Positions 44,937 to 61,331 are shown, numbered from the stretch's first letter. The stretch is 64,000 bases of DNA from Biscogniauxia marginata (GCA_022695795.1 MU404197.1:1-64000); one strand, 5' to 3'. The notes: a model not told the origin generated them from the sequence alone. Numbers and translations are program-made.

Positions 44937-46493
44937 TTAGAAGTCATGCTTTCTGTGGGCCGTTGAAGGACCCATACTTGAGTCTCTGACAGTATACTCG
45001 GTGGTGACCACGATTTTGTTCCCCGTCGATCTTCTCGGTCTTCCTGTTCCCTCTGCAGTAGCCGTTACTGCTGCATTGCTTTTAGCATCACCGTAGAAGG
45101 CTCTGGCTTGCTGCTTTGGAAGGTCTAGGGATCCTTCCTCACCGCTTGAGTTGGCGCCTGTGTCGACGACTATCTGCTCTTTGGAACCCCAGGCTGTTTC
45201 ATTTGGTGCAGAAAAGGGATATTTGGTACTAGGTACTCCACGACCTTGGACGCTATCAAGTCGATATCCACGGCTATCGGAGGTATTCGTGGCCTTCGAC
45301 CGGCTTGCGCTTCGGCCCTTGTCTATAAGGCTCTTGAAGAGTGGGTATACAACTGGCAAGTTCGTAGTAACAACAGAAACGAAAGATTCTCTAACGGACC
45401 AGTATCCCGACTGGGCTGGATCAATATCTCCTTTCTATACAAAATTAGTCATGTCTTTTTTATCTTCCGTAGTTCATTGGTAGATAGCGAATAAAACTTT
45501 CTTACAGTCAGAATAGAGACACAGCGAAGAATGCCAAACACCATCTCGAGGACGCCACCACTAAACATGACAAGAAGAGCGAGCTTTTTCTTCAAAGGTA
45601 AATGGGCTTCCCAGACAACCTATAAATAAGTCTATTAGTATGGAACAAATTGTGCACTGAATCATCAAGACGTACAGGAAGAGGTATAGCCATCAAGTAA
45701 AAATCCGTGGTTGTGTTCATCACCATAACAAAGACCGTTTGTAAGGTTGAGATAGCCGGCATACAATTATCTAGATAGGTTTTAGCAACAATATATCTCC
45801 AGAAACTGGAATGAACCTACTGCTAGGTGCTGGGTTAATCTGCCATTGGTGATCAAACGGAATGCACTTTAGAAATGCAACTAGCAAACAAGAGATGTAT
45901 GTCGTGGCCATGATGATGGCTCCCCATCGAATCTTCCCCCGGAGTGTATCATTGTTGACGCCATTTCTATAGTTTGGAAACTGAAGTTAGCCTCCGATAG
46001 CATAAATCCAAAATAATAATCTTCACAAGGTACGACTCACGTTAAACGAGCGTAGTATACTAGCCAGCATGCCTTTAACAGCCAAAGTAATGTTGTGTAT
46101 AGTAGAAGTCCTACCACATGTGTCTTAGAGCCGCTGACCCGTAAGTACCACTCTTCAGACTGAGGATCTAGACTAGCTCTTTGTTCATCTGTCATCGCAT
46201 TGTTGGCTAGTCCTTTCCAGTAGGCAACGACAAGATAGGCCATGACAGATTCGGCAGTATAAACAAGCTGGGTAATATATATTAGAACAGAGTACAAAGA
46301 AAAAGGGTGTAGAGCATCGAGAACTTACAACTGCTAGAAACATGAGGCTATCATCCCAAGAGAAGTTCCGCCATCCTACTGTTTTGAGCTTGCTAAAGTA
46401 GCGAAGCGCAACAACAAGGTACGCAGTTCCTTGAAGTCCCCAGACCTCTTGGATGAATAGGTTAGCTTGGTGCTCCGCGTCTGAGGATGACAT
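44937..46493 (-). CDS. Fungal rhodopsin-domain integral membrane protein
   Basis: Six exons (46493–46329, 46267–46041, 45966–45821, 45770–45676, 45619–45506, 45434–44937) total 1245 nt, 414 aa. All phases agree and introns are 50–74 bp. This is the large fungal family of seven-helix proteins related to SAT4/PTH11-type receptors without the CFEM domain. Features are a helix containing TAYLVVALRYFSKL and the WDDSLMFLAVV motif at the end of exon 1. After them come LLWLLKACWLVYYARLT and a helix with KIRWGAIIMATTYISCLLVAF. Further on are CIPFDHQWQI with a following Cys, PLKKKLALLVMFSGGVLEMVFGILR and ESFVSVVTTNLPVVYPL. The cytoplasmic tail (last about 115 residues) is Ser/Thr/Gly-rich and may be phosphorylated. 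The first ATG in frame is at 46493. The ligand and any signalling partner are unknown. Confidence 0.88.
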
Positions 46494-48913
46494 CTTGATT
46501 TTTGTCTTTGACCACTCTGAGCCCAACCACGAAAGAAACAAACACCACGTCGAACGCCTCTGCAGACAAGAGGAACTATGGTCGCCTAAGTAGTATTTAA
46601 AAGTCTCTGGAACTATTCATCGCGAAGTTGACAAGGCACAAAAGGGGCAAGCCGCATCCAAATCTGGAAAAGAAAAATGAAATAGAATCTTAACTCTAGG
46701 AGTATAGGTTTTTTCATGCAGCGTCGGAGGCTTCCATGGGAAGGCTTCTCGACGATCATATCTCAAATCTGCTACATTGCAACATCACTCTCTCCCCTGC
46801 TTGCTATTGAACTCAAAGGTGAGTTATTATACCGAACGAATGCTCAAGGATTTGAAACGATGTGAGCTAGGCTATCCCGGGTACCATGCACTTCATGTCA
46901 AGCCAGATCCATACATACATGAGAACTTGTGCAATCTACCTAGGTGATGGTATGTGACCTGCGACTTGCATACCGATTTGTCCGAACATGGCGCAACCGT
47001 CTGGGGGGTCTGCAGGGCCGTACCTAGCGCAATAGCCGGTTAACTTGGCTCCAGGTGAAATCTCTATCTCCATTTGCTCGTTTAATAAACGAGCCAGAAA
47101 TCCTTGCAGATGGTTTGAACGGTACGTTCTCCCGCATCCGTTAATCCAGTCAGAGCATGCACCTCAAGAGGATCTTTTTGCCTGAGGTGGGTCAACAGAG
47201 GATCTGTGCGTTTCATTCTCCATGTTTAAGATTATGTAAGTAGAGTGCGTAGACGAGCACTTGGTGGTACGTCTTCCTTCATCCTTCACCAAGATGGACT
47301 TCGGGACCGATTAACTTCAACCCTGACACCCCTGAAGAACACACTAGCTTCCTGCAAGAGTGCCACGGCGCCTGGTAAAAATTTTGCGCACGCATCCTAG
47401 TTTAGAGAGGGACTTTCTATAGAGGTGGGCCTAGAGATTGTTATAGAATACGCAAGCTCTTGGAACAAAGCCATCTTCAGAAAGGAACACTAAGCTCAGA
47501 TAGTGAAGGCGGGAGATTATTAAGATCATCGATCAATGCGAACAGGACCAAGACGACACTCAAAGTCAACCCATTTCGTAATCCTGGTTCTGTTAATTCT
47601 GTCAACAAGCCCTGTCGAGAATACGAAGAGCTATGCTGGACAAATTCTTATAACAACATTCTTTTATTAGTGGTTCTTTGCCATTTTGAATCCGTGCGGC
47701 CAAGTAGCGCATTCAAATGTAATGAAGTCGTCCTTAACTGTACAGGATCGGAGACGTTTGTTAATTATTCTGAACTTGGTTGAACCTATCTTTTAAGGTA
47801 GTGAGTGTTACGATAGCCGAAGATGGGTTTCCAGTTATGGCGTCGTTTCATATAGTATACTGCTCATAGCCGGGTAGTTGGGTATTAGGGTTCGAATCAG
47901 CTAGTGTCTTTTGAGATAGTCCGAAGTTTCAAGTTACATACCAACATCTTTAGGGTACATGGCTGACACAACGGTGGCTGCGCTTGTTACCATATCTAAT
48001 AACACATGTGGCGTGCAACTCCAAGTTCTAGGAGATTGACCTGTTATAATTCAAGTCGATTGATCTGCCTAGATGTTGACTTACATTCCGTTTGCCTGGT
48101 GATTGTTGTATCTGTCTACCATATGTATACTAATTCCGGGCGTCCAAAGATCGGCCAGCCTTGATTATATTGATCAGTTTTCTCCATATATCCAAAACTA
48201 TTTATTTCGGGCCTCAATGCTTCTCTCTGTTGAAGGATGACCTGTCTAGACCGCCTCTAGTACGTACGCTTTCAGGCAGTCAGGCTCGAAAAATAGAATA
48301 CACTACATGTACTGAGGATAAGTGGGCATATGTATTTGAAGACCCTGGTAACCCGGGGCCGTTGGAAAACGCGGCATACTTACTCCTTATTAGTAGATTT
48401 CCCCGGCCCCCGCCTCGGCACCTATCTTAATATTATACGGGATCGACAAGCGTGCTACACCAACAACATAGGGGATGCGAGGGCCTGCTGCCGAGAAAAA
48501 TTAGGTATTGGTGTGGTAGTAGCCGAGGATTCGGGTGGTACGGTTATTGGCCAGGGTCTTCCGATAGATACCCTTGATCCGGTCTGGAAGACCCTTGACT
48601 GATAATAATGACCTATCGTCTACTCCATTGGCCGGGATGGATCCGAGTAACGGGGCTCAGCACCGCCATTTCAACAAGGACGGGTTGGCATAACCCGGGG
48701 CCGTACCTGATAAGACCCAGCCGAACACCTCGCTTGACGTGACAGGGCTGGGACGAAATATAGTCGTTCGAGGAAATAGATACTCTTATTTTTCCTCCCT
48801 TTCTATTCAACCCAAGGCGGTTTGCAATTTGCTATCCATTCGTAACCACGCGTATTGCTTTCCCTTTATTATTACTAGGTGTTATCTATCTTCGATACTA
48901 TACGGACGGAAAC
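46494..48913. other. 2.4 kb gene-free divergent spacer
   Basis: No supportable gene is seen. It holds the upstream regions of the rhodopsin-domain gene and of the phenol hydroxylase. The start at 48914 sits in GGAAACATGGCT, a favourable context. Confidence 0.5.
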
Positions 48914-51458
<2,545 letters not shown>

Positions 51459-53047
51459 CCTTGTATCCTCACGGACTTAATAAATCGTATATGTAGGATG
51501 TAAGCTGTCAAGTAGTAATCATCGGTCGATCACTCGGTTACCAAAAGCTAGAACTGAATTATGATATATTACAAATCGTGGGTACAGAATTCAGTACCTT
51601 TCGTTCGTTGTTCATCACCATGGTGTCATCATCAACACTGCTTTTTATGATTGTGTAGATTCACCGCAGGGATAGAGATAGAGACAAGGTAACTCTGTAT
51701 TTGAGAATGGGATCGTGCCGTAATATTTGTGATAAGTTGTTCATGGGCGGCCACTGGTATCCTTCTAAAATTCTAATCGACTGGGTATACACTAGGATAA
51801 GTTTCACTACTTCTAGCGGAATTGCCTTGTCTCAGATCTTGCAGCAAAACTACTACCTCTGAACAGAACTACAGATTGATGAAGGTAGCTTGAGTTTCTA
51901 CTTTGTTTTTGGCATTCGAGCAGTATGCTACATATCACATTGGCTTAAGAAATGCACGCTAGTCCTCTGGAGACTTAATCTAATCTACAATAGAGACGCC
52001 CATATTAAAGACAAGTTCGTTGGTAAGAATCAGTCGGATTTGGGATAGGTCAAAATACTCTGTTCATAGCGCATAACTTTCCAAGACCCCCTGATGTCTC
52101 TAGGCTCTACAGAGTACCTGAAGTAATGCTTTTTTTAGAGCTACTAAGGGATGAGTCGCATTTTGATGCATCAGACTCCCCACAACCTAGATATAATTCC
52201 TTTTTATGAGGGGATTTCCTACGCCCTATGACGTGAACATCGTTTAGAAGAGAAGTACATTATACTAGCTAGTAGTTGCACGAGGCTTTGCTTCCCATGA
52301 GGATACAAAGACTAGATTGGTTAATATTGTGACATGTCGTAGCTGAAACAGGGAAACACGTACTATTGCGTTTATTTTATATCACGAATTCATCACTTAC
52401 ACTTACCAGATGTAAGCTATACATTTAGAATAACTCCCGAACAGAACCCAGTGGCGCACCAGTAGTCCATGTTTGATATAACTTAATCTCAACGCGCGAC
52501 GATCAAAGTGACTTTATGTCCGTGAATTTGGATTATCATTTCTTGATAGTAGATACATGTTACAAAACGTAGTGTATTTCAAACGAAACTGCGGAGGTTT
52601 GAAAACAAGCCTGATGTCTCACTAGTGCCGTGTGCGTGATTTTAGGCTCAAATGAAGAGAGCGCCATAGAGAATTCTAACACCCGATCTATTATAGCGTT
52701 TGGGATATTGTGCAGTAAGCTTGTCTCAGAATCGGGCATTCAATTTGGTAGAAGCCGCCTGAAATTATTAGATCATGTGCTCAGTTCAACAAGCACTGGA
52801 CTGAAGCGTGTGTCGTGCTTGTGGAGAGAACCAAGAGCGTGAGATGCCGATCCTAAAGATAATAGAAGCTGAAGACTAGAGCCGAGCACGAAGGATAGTA
52901 TCACATATCGTGAATGAATCAGAATAATCGATGCAAATAGCTGGAGAAAAATTCACAGAACGCTATTACTATATATAACACGTGCCATCTGTGTCGCTTG
53001 CCAGCTCTTGGCTCTCCATTTCGACAATATCCCGCATCCCTTCATAA
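51459..53047. other. Convergent AT-rich spacer
   Basis: This 1.6 kb lies between the convergent phenol hydroxylase and transporter genes. It is AT-rich. No gene or relic is recognised. Confidence 0.55.
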
Positions 53048-54605
53048 TTAGTACACGAACTTAAAATAGAGCTCATCATATCTTTTACGTTCTTCCTCCG
53101 TCATCTGTGCACGCAGAGACTCGCGCTTCGTATTCTTCAGTTTAAGGAGCCCAAATCCGGTGCAGACGAGCACGAAGCCCAATGCCGTGAATGCTAGACC
53201 TGTCGAAAACCCGGTCGGGTATCGCGGGCGCTCTTTGATGATGAAGACATTGCTGCTAATGAAGTTGGCGCAGTTGCCGAAGCCGGTCATCCATGCCATA
53301 CCAACGGCGAGATACTTGCGGCCACGGAGGTTGGCACTCAGCCAAGCCATGAGGATCGGCATCTGCGGGAATGTTCCCATAGACATGAAGAACAGGGCAA
53401 GGTAGCGCACCCCAGCTGTAGGCACATAGACGCGCATGATAATCCATCCAACTAGCTGCATGCAGATGCAGAACAGGAGAAACGGCGTGCGGCAGTTGAG
53501 GCGCGAGGCGAGCCAAGTAATGGTGAAGGTGGCTACGATACCGGCCGCCCAGACCGGCATGGTGAACAGTTGCGCTGTTGTCGACACCCAGCCCAGCTCA
53601 GTGAGAATCGTGGGTGCGAAGGCGGCCACAGAGGAGGCTGTAATATCGCAACAAAAGAAGCACATGGTGAAGAGGTGAATTCTCCAATCAACCAGGACTT
53701 TCCATATCGAGATACTGTCTACGGCCGAACCCTTGGTCTCCTGACCGCGCGAGATTTCGAGTTGATGAATTAGGCGCTCACGCTCGTGATCCTTGAGAAA
53801 CCAAGACTGGGCGTTTTGCGGGAAGTTGGGACATAGCCATATCACAAATGCCGCAATGAAGCACGTCATTAAACCCTCTATGATAAAGATCCACCTCCAA
53901 CCTTCATATCCACCGGCTCCTTCGAGGTTCACGATGGCATACGCGAGGAGGCCGGAGAAAAGTGGACCGGCGAGGGCGAAGTTAAAGAACCAGGCGAACC
54001 GGACTGATGCTTCGCGTTTTGTGTAGTACATCGATATCATATATGTCGCACCGGCGGGAAGTGAGGCTTCGAAGACACCCATGAGGAATCGGACGGTAAG
54101 TAGCCCTCCGTACGATTCAGTCAATCCCTGACACATCCCGAGGATACCCTGGGCGTGTAAGTTACGAGGCTACACAGCAGTATAGACAGGGGGCGGTGCA
54201 TACCAAAAGAAACATCTGTCCGCCGAGGAAGATGCCGGGCCTGATCTTGTTTAGGGTCAAGATGATATTCGCGGGTATCTCAGCAAGAACGAATGGTATA
54301 TAAAAAATAGACAAAGTAACGTTGTAACCGTTCGGTGGCATATTCAGCGACTCCTCTAGGCCATTTGGCTTCCCAATACCCAAACTCCGCGCGTTCGCAA
54401 TATTCGTTCGATCTAAAAACAGAAGCATGTACAAAACGCCCATGATGGGTATCAACACTAGATCACGTTTCCATAATATTGTTCGGTCGAGCTTGGGATC
54501 TTCGACGAGTGTTGTAGACGATTCATTCACGCTTCCTGTGGAATCGTTGCTTTTCTCCGTTATCTTCGGTTCCTCCGGCGACACTTGCTTTAAAACCTCT
54601 GCCAT
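53048..54605 (-). CDS. MFS transporter, Dal5-type anion:cation symporter
   Basis: Two exons (54605–54204, 54148–53048) separated by a 55-bp intron give 1503 nt, 500 aa. This is a 12-helix proton-coupled importer of small organic anions in the plasma membrane. Marks: an acidic N-terminus, KRDLVLIPIMGVLYMLLFLDRTNIANAR at TM1 (about residues 47–74), then RFLMGVFEASLPAGATYMISMYY and GWRWIFIIEG. Further on are a central cytoplasmic loop and NCANFISSNVFI near TM11. It ends KFVY. It lies between the phenol hydroxylase and the salicylate hydroxylase. By position it is a candidate importer for an aromatic acid such as salicylate or a related carboxylate; that is inference. It is only a distant paralogue of the Dal5-type gene at 21484–23238, sharing family motifs but differing in exon layout. 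Confidence 0.92.
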
Positions 54606-57302
54606 GACTCCGACTTTAGGGCGCGCGCAACTTGGTGAGAGTCGAATCTAGACTGGAGTGTAGAGATCAAGAAGTAGGCGCAGTCACGGCAGGTAAAGAA
54701 ACGAAAGTAAAGAGAGTTAGAGTAATATAATAGCTCTGCAAGTGAGTGAATGGATGTGAACGAGTGCAGGGATTCGGATTAGACAAGAATGGTTCAAGCC
54801 AGGATATCATGGCGTTAAGCCGGACGCCTCCCCCCCGTTAGTATTAGTTACAACTAAATTGGCTACTATAAGGGCCATTAGCTTGGCTTGGCTTAGACGG
54901 GATGGCATCTTCTAAAGATTTACGCGTTCGCGGGCTACCATTCTGCCATTTCCCAAGATGATCCATTGCCTTATCGCAAGGGCTCACACACGGGCCTTCA
55001 ACGTCCTCCAAGTGGACCCGACTAGCCAGTATGTAGGATTGATCACGGAATGCCCGGGCTTTGGTACGCTAGGACATGGGACCCTTAGCGCTAAGGAGAT
55101 GAGATGACATGCTTGGCAAGCCGTTTATCACAACACTGTGATATTTACCTAGGTACTTATACCCCTCGTGTAGACAAGGACGATGATTTAAGACTTACAC
55201 GGATTAAAGATCTCATGTTATAGAAATAGGAAACATATATAGACGATAGCCTATAGAAAAATATATCTTGGGAATACTATGTCTAATACATGACAGAACA
55301 CTGTGCGGGCTGCCCTAACATCAGGGAAATGCTTAATCGGCTTGGATCACGAATACTGCTGCACTGCAGGCGTTTATGCCCGAGATTTAATAATACTACT
55401 CCGCAGCTGTCAAGAGATAAGGCGTAGATCGGCAAGCCGATGTACGGGTGATGCTTCTACATCCAGTATAAATACTGCTGGCTATGCTTGTTAAAGCTAA
55501 TGTAAACCGGGACGATGTAAGAAACTAACAGTCCAATCAGTGTCTCTCACTAGAACATGCTAGTTATCCTTAGGGCGCCCCAGTGTCGGCACTGAGGTTC
55601 CGGACTGCTGCTCAAGTCTGACACTGGTTTTGGTCGTCGACTCGTCGACTCGTCGTTGGCTCATTCATCTACGTAGCATCAAGATTCACGACGCGCAGCT
55701 GCACGAGTTCATCGCGAGTGACAGCGGGGAAAGGGAGTGAAATACGACGAGTTACCTCCCCCATCAATTATCCTGTTGAACAACAGGAAAACCCCGACTA
55801 GTCCTGCAACCAGTTGCCCATTGACTACGGCATGTCTATCTCAACTCTCGGGCGAAAGGCGTTTCCAGCCCCGACTATTACGCCCACAAGAACATACAAC
55901 AATCAACGTCCCGTGTCTCAGTTACGATCGGCTCAGTTGCGTCAGCGAGTTACCACTGCTATGGCACCGACCCTGATCCAAGCTTCACGTTGCCGCGGGT
56001 TTGGTTCGGGCTAATTGTGCAAGCTGGCTCTTCATTGGGTTGCATTGCATTGAGTTGAAAAGTTGTCTCTGCATGCTCACAGACTCGCGCCCGACGACAT
56101 CGACAAAGCCGAAGCCGAAGCCGAATTCCATTGGACGATACCGCCTCCCGAGTCGCATCACAGTGTCCGCATTCGGATAACAAACCCCTCGCTAAAAGAA
56201 ACCGAGACGACAGTAACCTAGAGACGATTCCATACGCGATTGGCGATATTGTGAGCCGAGTATGCATCTGTTTACACGACATACATACATGGTAATGGGT
56301 ATAGGTAGGTGCTAAGACGACGTTGGATTGCCACGGCTCAAGAATTTGAGCACACAGGTAACAGCCGAGACTGCGGACGTTGACCCCCAAACGGCATACA
56401 TATGAGGCTTTCTAGAAGGTCAACGTGTAGCCAAGCCGGCGCTCATCCGGGTACTACTGAAAAGTTGATTGAGCACATGGTTGCTACAAATACTGCGACC
56501 CTACGGCACACATACCGAATCAAGGGAATGCAATGGGCAAAGTTGAAGTCAAGGGTGAGTTGCTTATCGTTATAGTACTACATACATACATACACGGAGA
56601 GCTTGTCGAATTTCATGTAAGCCAAAATCCCCCCCTATATACGGATGGAACTATGTAAATGCACGCGCCACTGTAGGTACTGTACGTAAGAGGCGTAACT
56701 ATGAATAGGGGTCCCTGGAACTTGCGGGGTATTTTCATTTGCGTTGAGGGGCCCCAGTGTCGCGTAGATAACGTGTATGAAGTGAGAGCATTGAAATATT
56801 TCGTATTGTCTACCTATACATTGCTAATTAATGTTTTCAACTACTCCTCACTGGTATGTGACACGGAACGGGAGCAAGCATACGAGGCGAGAATTGCGAA
56901 TGAATGAATGACTGACCATTTTCTCGTTTCCGTTTATACATATATGCATGGGATAGACATGTGCTATGTAGGGACTGGCCGTGGAATATTCAACATCGGA
57001 TTCTGTTGGTGCTTCATTTTGGGGGCCGCATAAGTGCTCATTTCCCGTGCATGTGACGCTCCTCGTCGCGTCCTCAGTGCATTACCTACCTTGTAGGAGC
57101 CATTGACAAATAGTATTCAATACTATAATCTATTATGAGTGGCGTTATTCATAACTGTCTACTTTATAGATGCAACTGAGAACATCTTGACGTGACTGCG
57201 TATAGTCATTAGAATGAAGCGTCGTCGACTCGTGATCCCTTTTCCTCCTTTTTGCCAAGGTTAGGTAAACAGCCTCTTCCTATCTGTCCTTCTATGACTG
57301 AC
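54606..57302. other. 2.7 kb gene-poor spacer
   Basis: No gene is recognised. Features are a short GACTCGTC direct repeat near 55630–55655, TACCTAGGTAC at 55147–55158, CATA repeats near 56280 and 56578, and GC-richer sequence at 55600–56150 with overlapping open frames on both strands that match nothing I know. Confidence 0.5.
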
Positions 57303-58655
57303 TTAGGAAGCGGGGGCGGCCAATTCTTGTGCCCCTATAACTGACACAGTCTTCATCGTGTTACCATCGGGTGCCAACTTTTTCTGTTCCAATACTGACC
57401 TTGCGAATTCGTCCTCTGCCTTTTTGATGTCCGTTTTCAGGTCATGTTGCCATATCCAATGCAGTCTTTGGTTCGCGTTCTCCAAAATCCTGGTCATGTC
57501 GTCCCCGATGTTCTCGTCTTGCCACAAGTAAATCATGCCTGCTTCGTGACTGGTCAAAACTACCTTTTGCGCCCGCGGCCGTCTGATTGCGTCGTACGCT
57601 TGGAAAGCAGCTTCGAGCTGATCTGGTGATTGGATGAGCGCTAGAAGGTGACATAGGATAGCCGCATCTTCAAGTCCCTGCCCTGCGCCTGCGGCTTGGT
57701 GCGGGCTGGATGCATGCGCGACGTCTCCAAGTAGGCATATCCGACCATTATAATAGGTCGAAGTCTTAGGATGGTGCCATGTAGGCCATCGGAGTGGCTT
57801 GGCGTGGTCCAACAGCTTTAACAACCTGGGGTCGAAGCCCTCCAAATCCGCCATCATGTCTTCCTTTGTGCAAGGTATTGCAGCATCTCCATGCGTCCAG
57901 GGCTTCGGGTTTGATATGAAGTATACGAAATTCTCTTCTTTGCCCTTCGAGATGGGATAAATGACCAATCCCCTTCCGTGCGCCATGAACCACTTCGCAT
58001 CGCCCGCGTGGGTTCCTAGAAGTTCCTTTGCTTTATCCATAGGGACGATTCCTCGATATATGTACATCCCACTGTATGCCGGAGCAACTTGTTCGGGCGC
58101 AATGTCTCCGAGTACTGCCTGTCGACTGATACCTTTCACGCCGTCACAGCCGATGACAGCGTCCACTGTCACTATTTCGCCGTCGTCAAATGTGACGACC
58201 GCCTTGTTCTCCGTCTGTCGGATCGACTGCGCACGCTTGCCAAACTTGACCGTGTTTGGGGGGATGAAACTCTCCATGATCTTTAACAGGTCATGGCGAT
58301 GTGCACTACTCCGCGTGAAATAAGGGGCGCCCACAATACCACGAGTCCAGCCCCTCTTTTCGCCGAATCCCTCCTCCGCATAGAGCGCATCAAAGACGCT
58401 ATGCTCGAACTCAGCCTTCTCATTCGCCGTCTTCGCTTTATTGTATTCTTCCCGGAACCGCGAGTCGATAAGGTCGATGGCGTTTAGAGAGTTTGGGCCA
58501 AACCCGATACCTGCACCTACAGCGGAGAACGTATTGGCGGCCTCATATATCGTCGCCGGCACCCCGCGTTTGATGAGTCCTATGGCGACAGCCAACCCAC
58601 CAATCCCAGCACCGAGAATGGCAATACTCGGCGGAGTATGTAGTGGCTCCATCAT
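57303..58655 (-). CDS. Salicylate 1-hydroxylase-type FAD monooxygenase
   Basis: This is an intronless gene of 450 aa. It is a group-A flavoprotein hydroxylase of the salicylate/6-hydroxynicotinate type. Salicylate hydroxylase turns salicylate into catechol and CO2 using NADH and O2. FAD-binding GAGIGG is at residues 15–20, followed by the GFGPNSLNAI stretch (51–60) common in this group. The ViGCDG motif is at 167–172, and the second FAD motif LLGDVAHASSPHQAAGAGQGLEDA begins at 308. Length and motif order are normal. The double ATG at 58655/58652 makes the exact start ambiguous by one residue. It is divergent from the Zn2Cys6 gene at 61332 and near the Dal5-type transporter and the phenol hydroxylase, which also makes catechol. 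A relative that decarboxylates another hydroxybenzoate is possible. Confidence 0.9.
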   Translation of the reverse strand: MMEPLHTPPSIAILGAGIGGLAVAIGLIKRGVPATIYEAANTFSAVGAGIGFGPNSLNAIDLIDSRFREEYNKAKTANEKAEFEHSVFDALYAEEGFGEKRGWTRGIVGAPYFTRSSAHRHDLLKIMESFIPPNTVKFGKRAQSIRQTENKAVVTFDDGEIVTVDAVIGCDGVKGISRQAVLGDIAPEQVAPAYSGMYIYRGIVPMDKAKELLGTHAGDAKWFMAHGRGLVIYPISKGKEENFVYFISNPKPWTHGDAAIPCTKEDMMADLEGFDPRLLKLLDHAKPLRWPTWHHPKTSTYYNGRICLLGDVAHASSPHQAAGAGQGLEDAAILCHLLALIQSPDQLEAAFQAYDAIRRPRAQKVVLTSHEAGMIYLWQDENIGDDMTRILENANQRLHWIWQHDLKTDIKKAEDEFARSVLEQKKLAPDGNTMKTVSVIGAQELAAPAS

Positions 58656-61331
58656 CTATCTCAGTTCTGCTTAGTTATGAATTTCTGCTTATTCCCGGAT
58701 ATAGTTAGGTCAAATCCCAACCCAAAGAGGGTTAGATGTTCACCAGGGCACTTACAAGTTGCCGTGATAACTAGGTTGGGAAAACACAAAGAGTTCAGAT
58801 ATTGGAGTTGCCCAAGCTTACCTTCTTAAATGACGGAGTAGAACCGGGAATGGGTATCGAATTGGGCACCCCCTCGGCTTCGAGGTGGGAAGTAGTGTGA
58901 TTAAGACTAAATTTATTCGTAGGGAAGCTGGTCATGGCGACCTAGGCTGGTGAGAGAGTGTATACAGAGATGGAACACGGGCTAGTTGAGTGTAAGTGGA
59001 AACGGCGGCCTCATAGGCTATGCGTTCCGGAGCCAAGGGAACGGTTCTGCCGTCGGCCGGAAGCAACGGGTGTTTATTCGCGCTCGTCAATGTTATCTTA
59101 TAGAGTGGAGGTGCTCGAAAGCAAGGCTAGGAAGTGGTCTCCCATCTGGATTGCGTTTAGATGGGCATGATGGGCCGAGTCACGAGCAGAATCTGGCAAG
59201 TGAATCGCGACGCACGTGGCTTTTGCATGGCAAGGCCGCACCAGCGGGTTTGGGTGGGCGGAGGAGGCTTCTGCTGGTTGCATGAGCCCTAGCGGGAGCA
59301 AGATCCCGATGCGGAGACCAGGGAACTGGAACTGCGACTATAAACGGTGATGGGGATTCAAAGGATATATATATATGTAGATAGAATATGCCTTGGATAT
59401 CGGGGTTGAAGGCCACTTTGGAAGATACAGGAAGAAACCTTGTAGGCCTATGTAATAATGCCGGCTTCATGTTAACCGAATACTACCTAGCCAATGTTTA
59501 AGATGGAGATAGATACTCATGAATACCTACTAGACATAACATAGTAGTAACTTGTGTGTACACTAGTGAGAGTGCGGAACACAGAGCGGAATATGACATA
59601 CCTTCGGATTGAGACTCACTACATAATTGTAGCGGGAGGAAAACGTGGCAAACGCCACAACATCATATTTATGGAGCAATTGGCTTTAGTATACATGTGC
59701 ATATCAAGTTGCATATGCTCTGATAAGATTTGATCATGTGCATTCATTACTTCAATCCACTTGTTGATTTGTAAACTCCCAGTTGAACGCCAATGCAAGT
59801 TGCCGGTAGCTAGAGCCGAAGATCATCCTCGCTATCATGATTCAAGTTTCGAGACCAGTCCCATTCGAATGACTATGCTGGGGGCCCGGATGCATATGCG
59901 CATACACATTCATGTGATGCGCGCAGTCGTGCCAGAGCCTTAGCTGTGTTCCATCCCACGTAGTAGGTATGTACGTGGTGTAAAATAATTCCCGCTCTGC
60001 TAGGAAGATTATTTTGGCACTACTTTGCTACTCTACTACTCTACCACACCTATTTAACTCCTACATGCTCCTTGCCGGCCATCCAATAAGAATTACACTT
60101 TCTGGCCTGTTACTGATCCAACGGCGGGTGACAGTGGATTCTTGACAATAACTGTTTTGAACTAAAGGTCGCCAAGACTCTGTATTGACTGGATATCTTC
60201 GTTTTCGTGAGACAATGAGAGTTTGGTTAGTCGACGTGGACTTCATGATCTGCATTTGATTCAAGCGGGAAAAAAAATAAGTAATAATAACACTAAGAGG
60301 CGTATCTTCGGATAATGTATATGTTCGGTCTTGTTAGGTGGGCGCCATTTATCCGACAAGACCCTAATGTTAGGTAGACAGGGTCCAGTTGAGAATTTTG
60401 TCGACCGCTTCTCGTCGGGGCCGCCTTGCTAACGTGCCCAACCCCTACCCATGATCTTTAGAGAGTTCCAACGCCTCGCCTCACTTGCTTTAAGTGAGGA
60501 ATCATGCCATCACAGGTCTATTGGCCTAATTCAAGCTCTTCCATCCTCAGCCGCCCGCCTCTATGTCAGCCTATCTATACACCGGTGAATCAACTAGCAA
60601 TCGTTTAACATCACGATTGAGGAAACAGTTCCATAAGCGTTATTAGACGCTGGGCTGTCTGTCTTAATTCTCCACATATTGCGTCGATATCAACGGTCAT
60701 CTTATATCTCCAGTTTAGCTGCAAGCTTACCAGTCAGATCTCGTCGTTGTCTGTCGCTTATTAGCCTGAGTCTCCGCTTGTCTAGCCCAACCTGTCTGGA
60801 CGGCCTTCTATCTGCCGTAGGCCTATAGCTTTGTTGCCTTGCTGCCGTGGCCATCCAGAATCAGGATCAGTCCTGTCGGAGCTGCGTTACCTAGCAGATA
60901 GTTAATTTCTTACATTCCGGTACATCGGCTCTTAAATGATCACACCTGAGCTCAGAGAGAACGCATTAAGCAGCGGACAAGGATTAGTCGAGATCCATTC
61001 TCGCCGCTCTCGTGCGTTGCGGACGAATCTACTGCCGCTTCGGCTGCGTCATTCCGAAGCTCCGTCCAAACCTCAGGAGGTATCCCTCCTGGCGGGCCTA
61101 TGAGCACGGCTTCGACAACAGAGTGACGTCTAATTGAATCACCCATTCCACCTTGATCTCCAACCAGGAACTGTGCCGAGATTCCCACATCCCCGTCGGG
61201 TATCTTCACCGATCTGGATCAGCTGGGCCCAACCGAACCCCTCGCTGTCTATCTTCCGGAGCAGAGCCTCCCTTGCTTTGCCGCGCTACACACGCGGCTA
61301 GCGTTCTGGGCACACGCTCACGTTGCATGCC
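58656..61331. promoter_or_regulatory. Divergent upstream region of the salicylate hydroxylase and regulator genes
   Basis: This 2.7 kb lies between two divergent starts. No gene is recognised. Candidate Zn2Cys6 half-sites (CGG/CCG) are present but cannot be told from chance. It includes TA-rich sequence at 59360–59375 and a pyrimidine-rich leader before 61332. Confidence 0.45.

Noticed and set aside
47460..47783. 107-codon open frame upstream of the phenol hydroxylase
   Set aside because: It starts at TTG, with no similarity and no splice-supported continuation.
55737..56390. Overlapping open frames on both strands in a GC-richer patch
   Set aside because: No conserved motifs and no start or intron structure that gives a coherent protein; probably chance in GC-rich DNA.
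59761..59943. Possible small exon or uORF near the regulator gene
   Set aside because: It is too short and unsupported; no splice path leads into the Zn2Cys6 gene.
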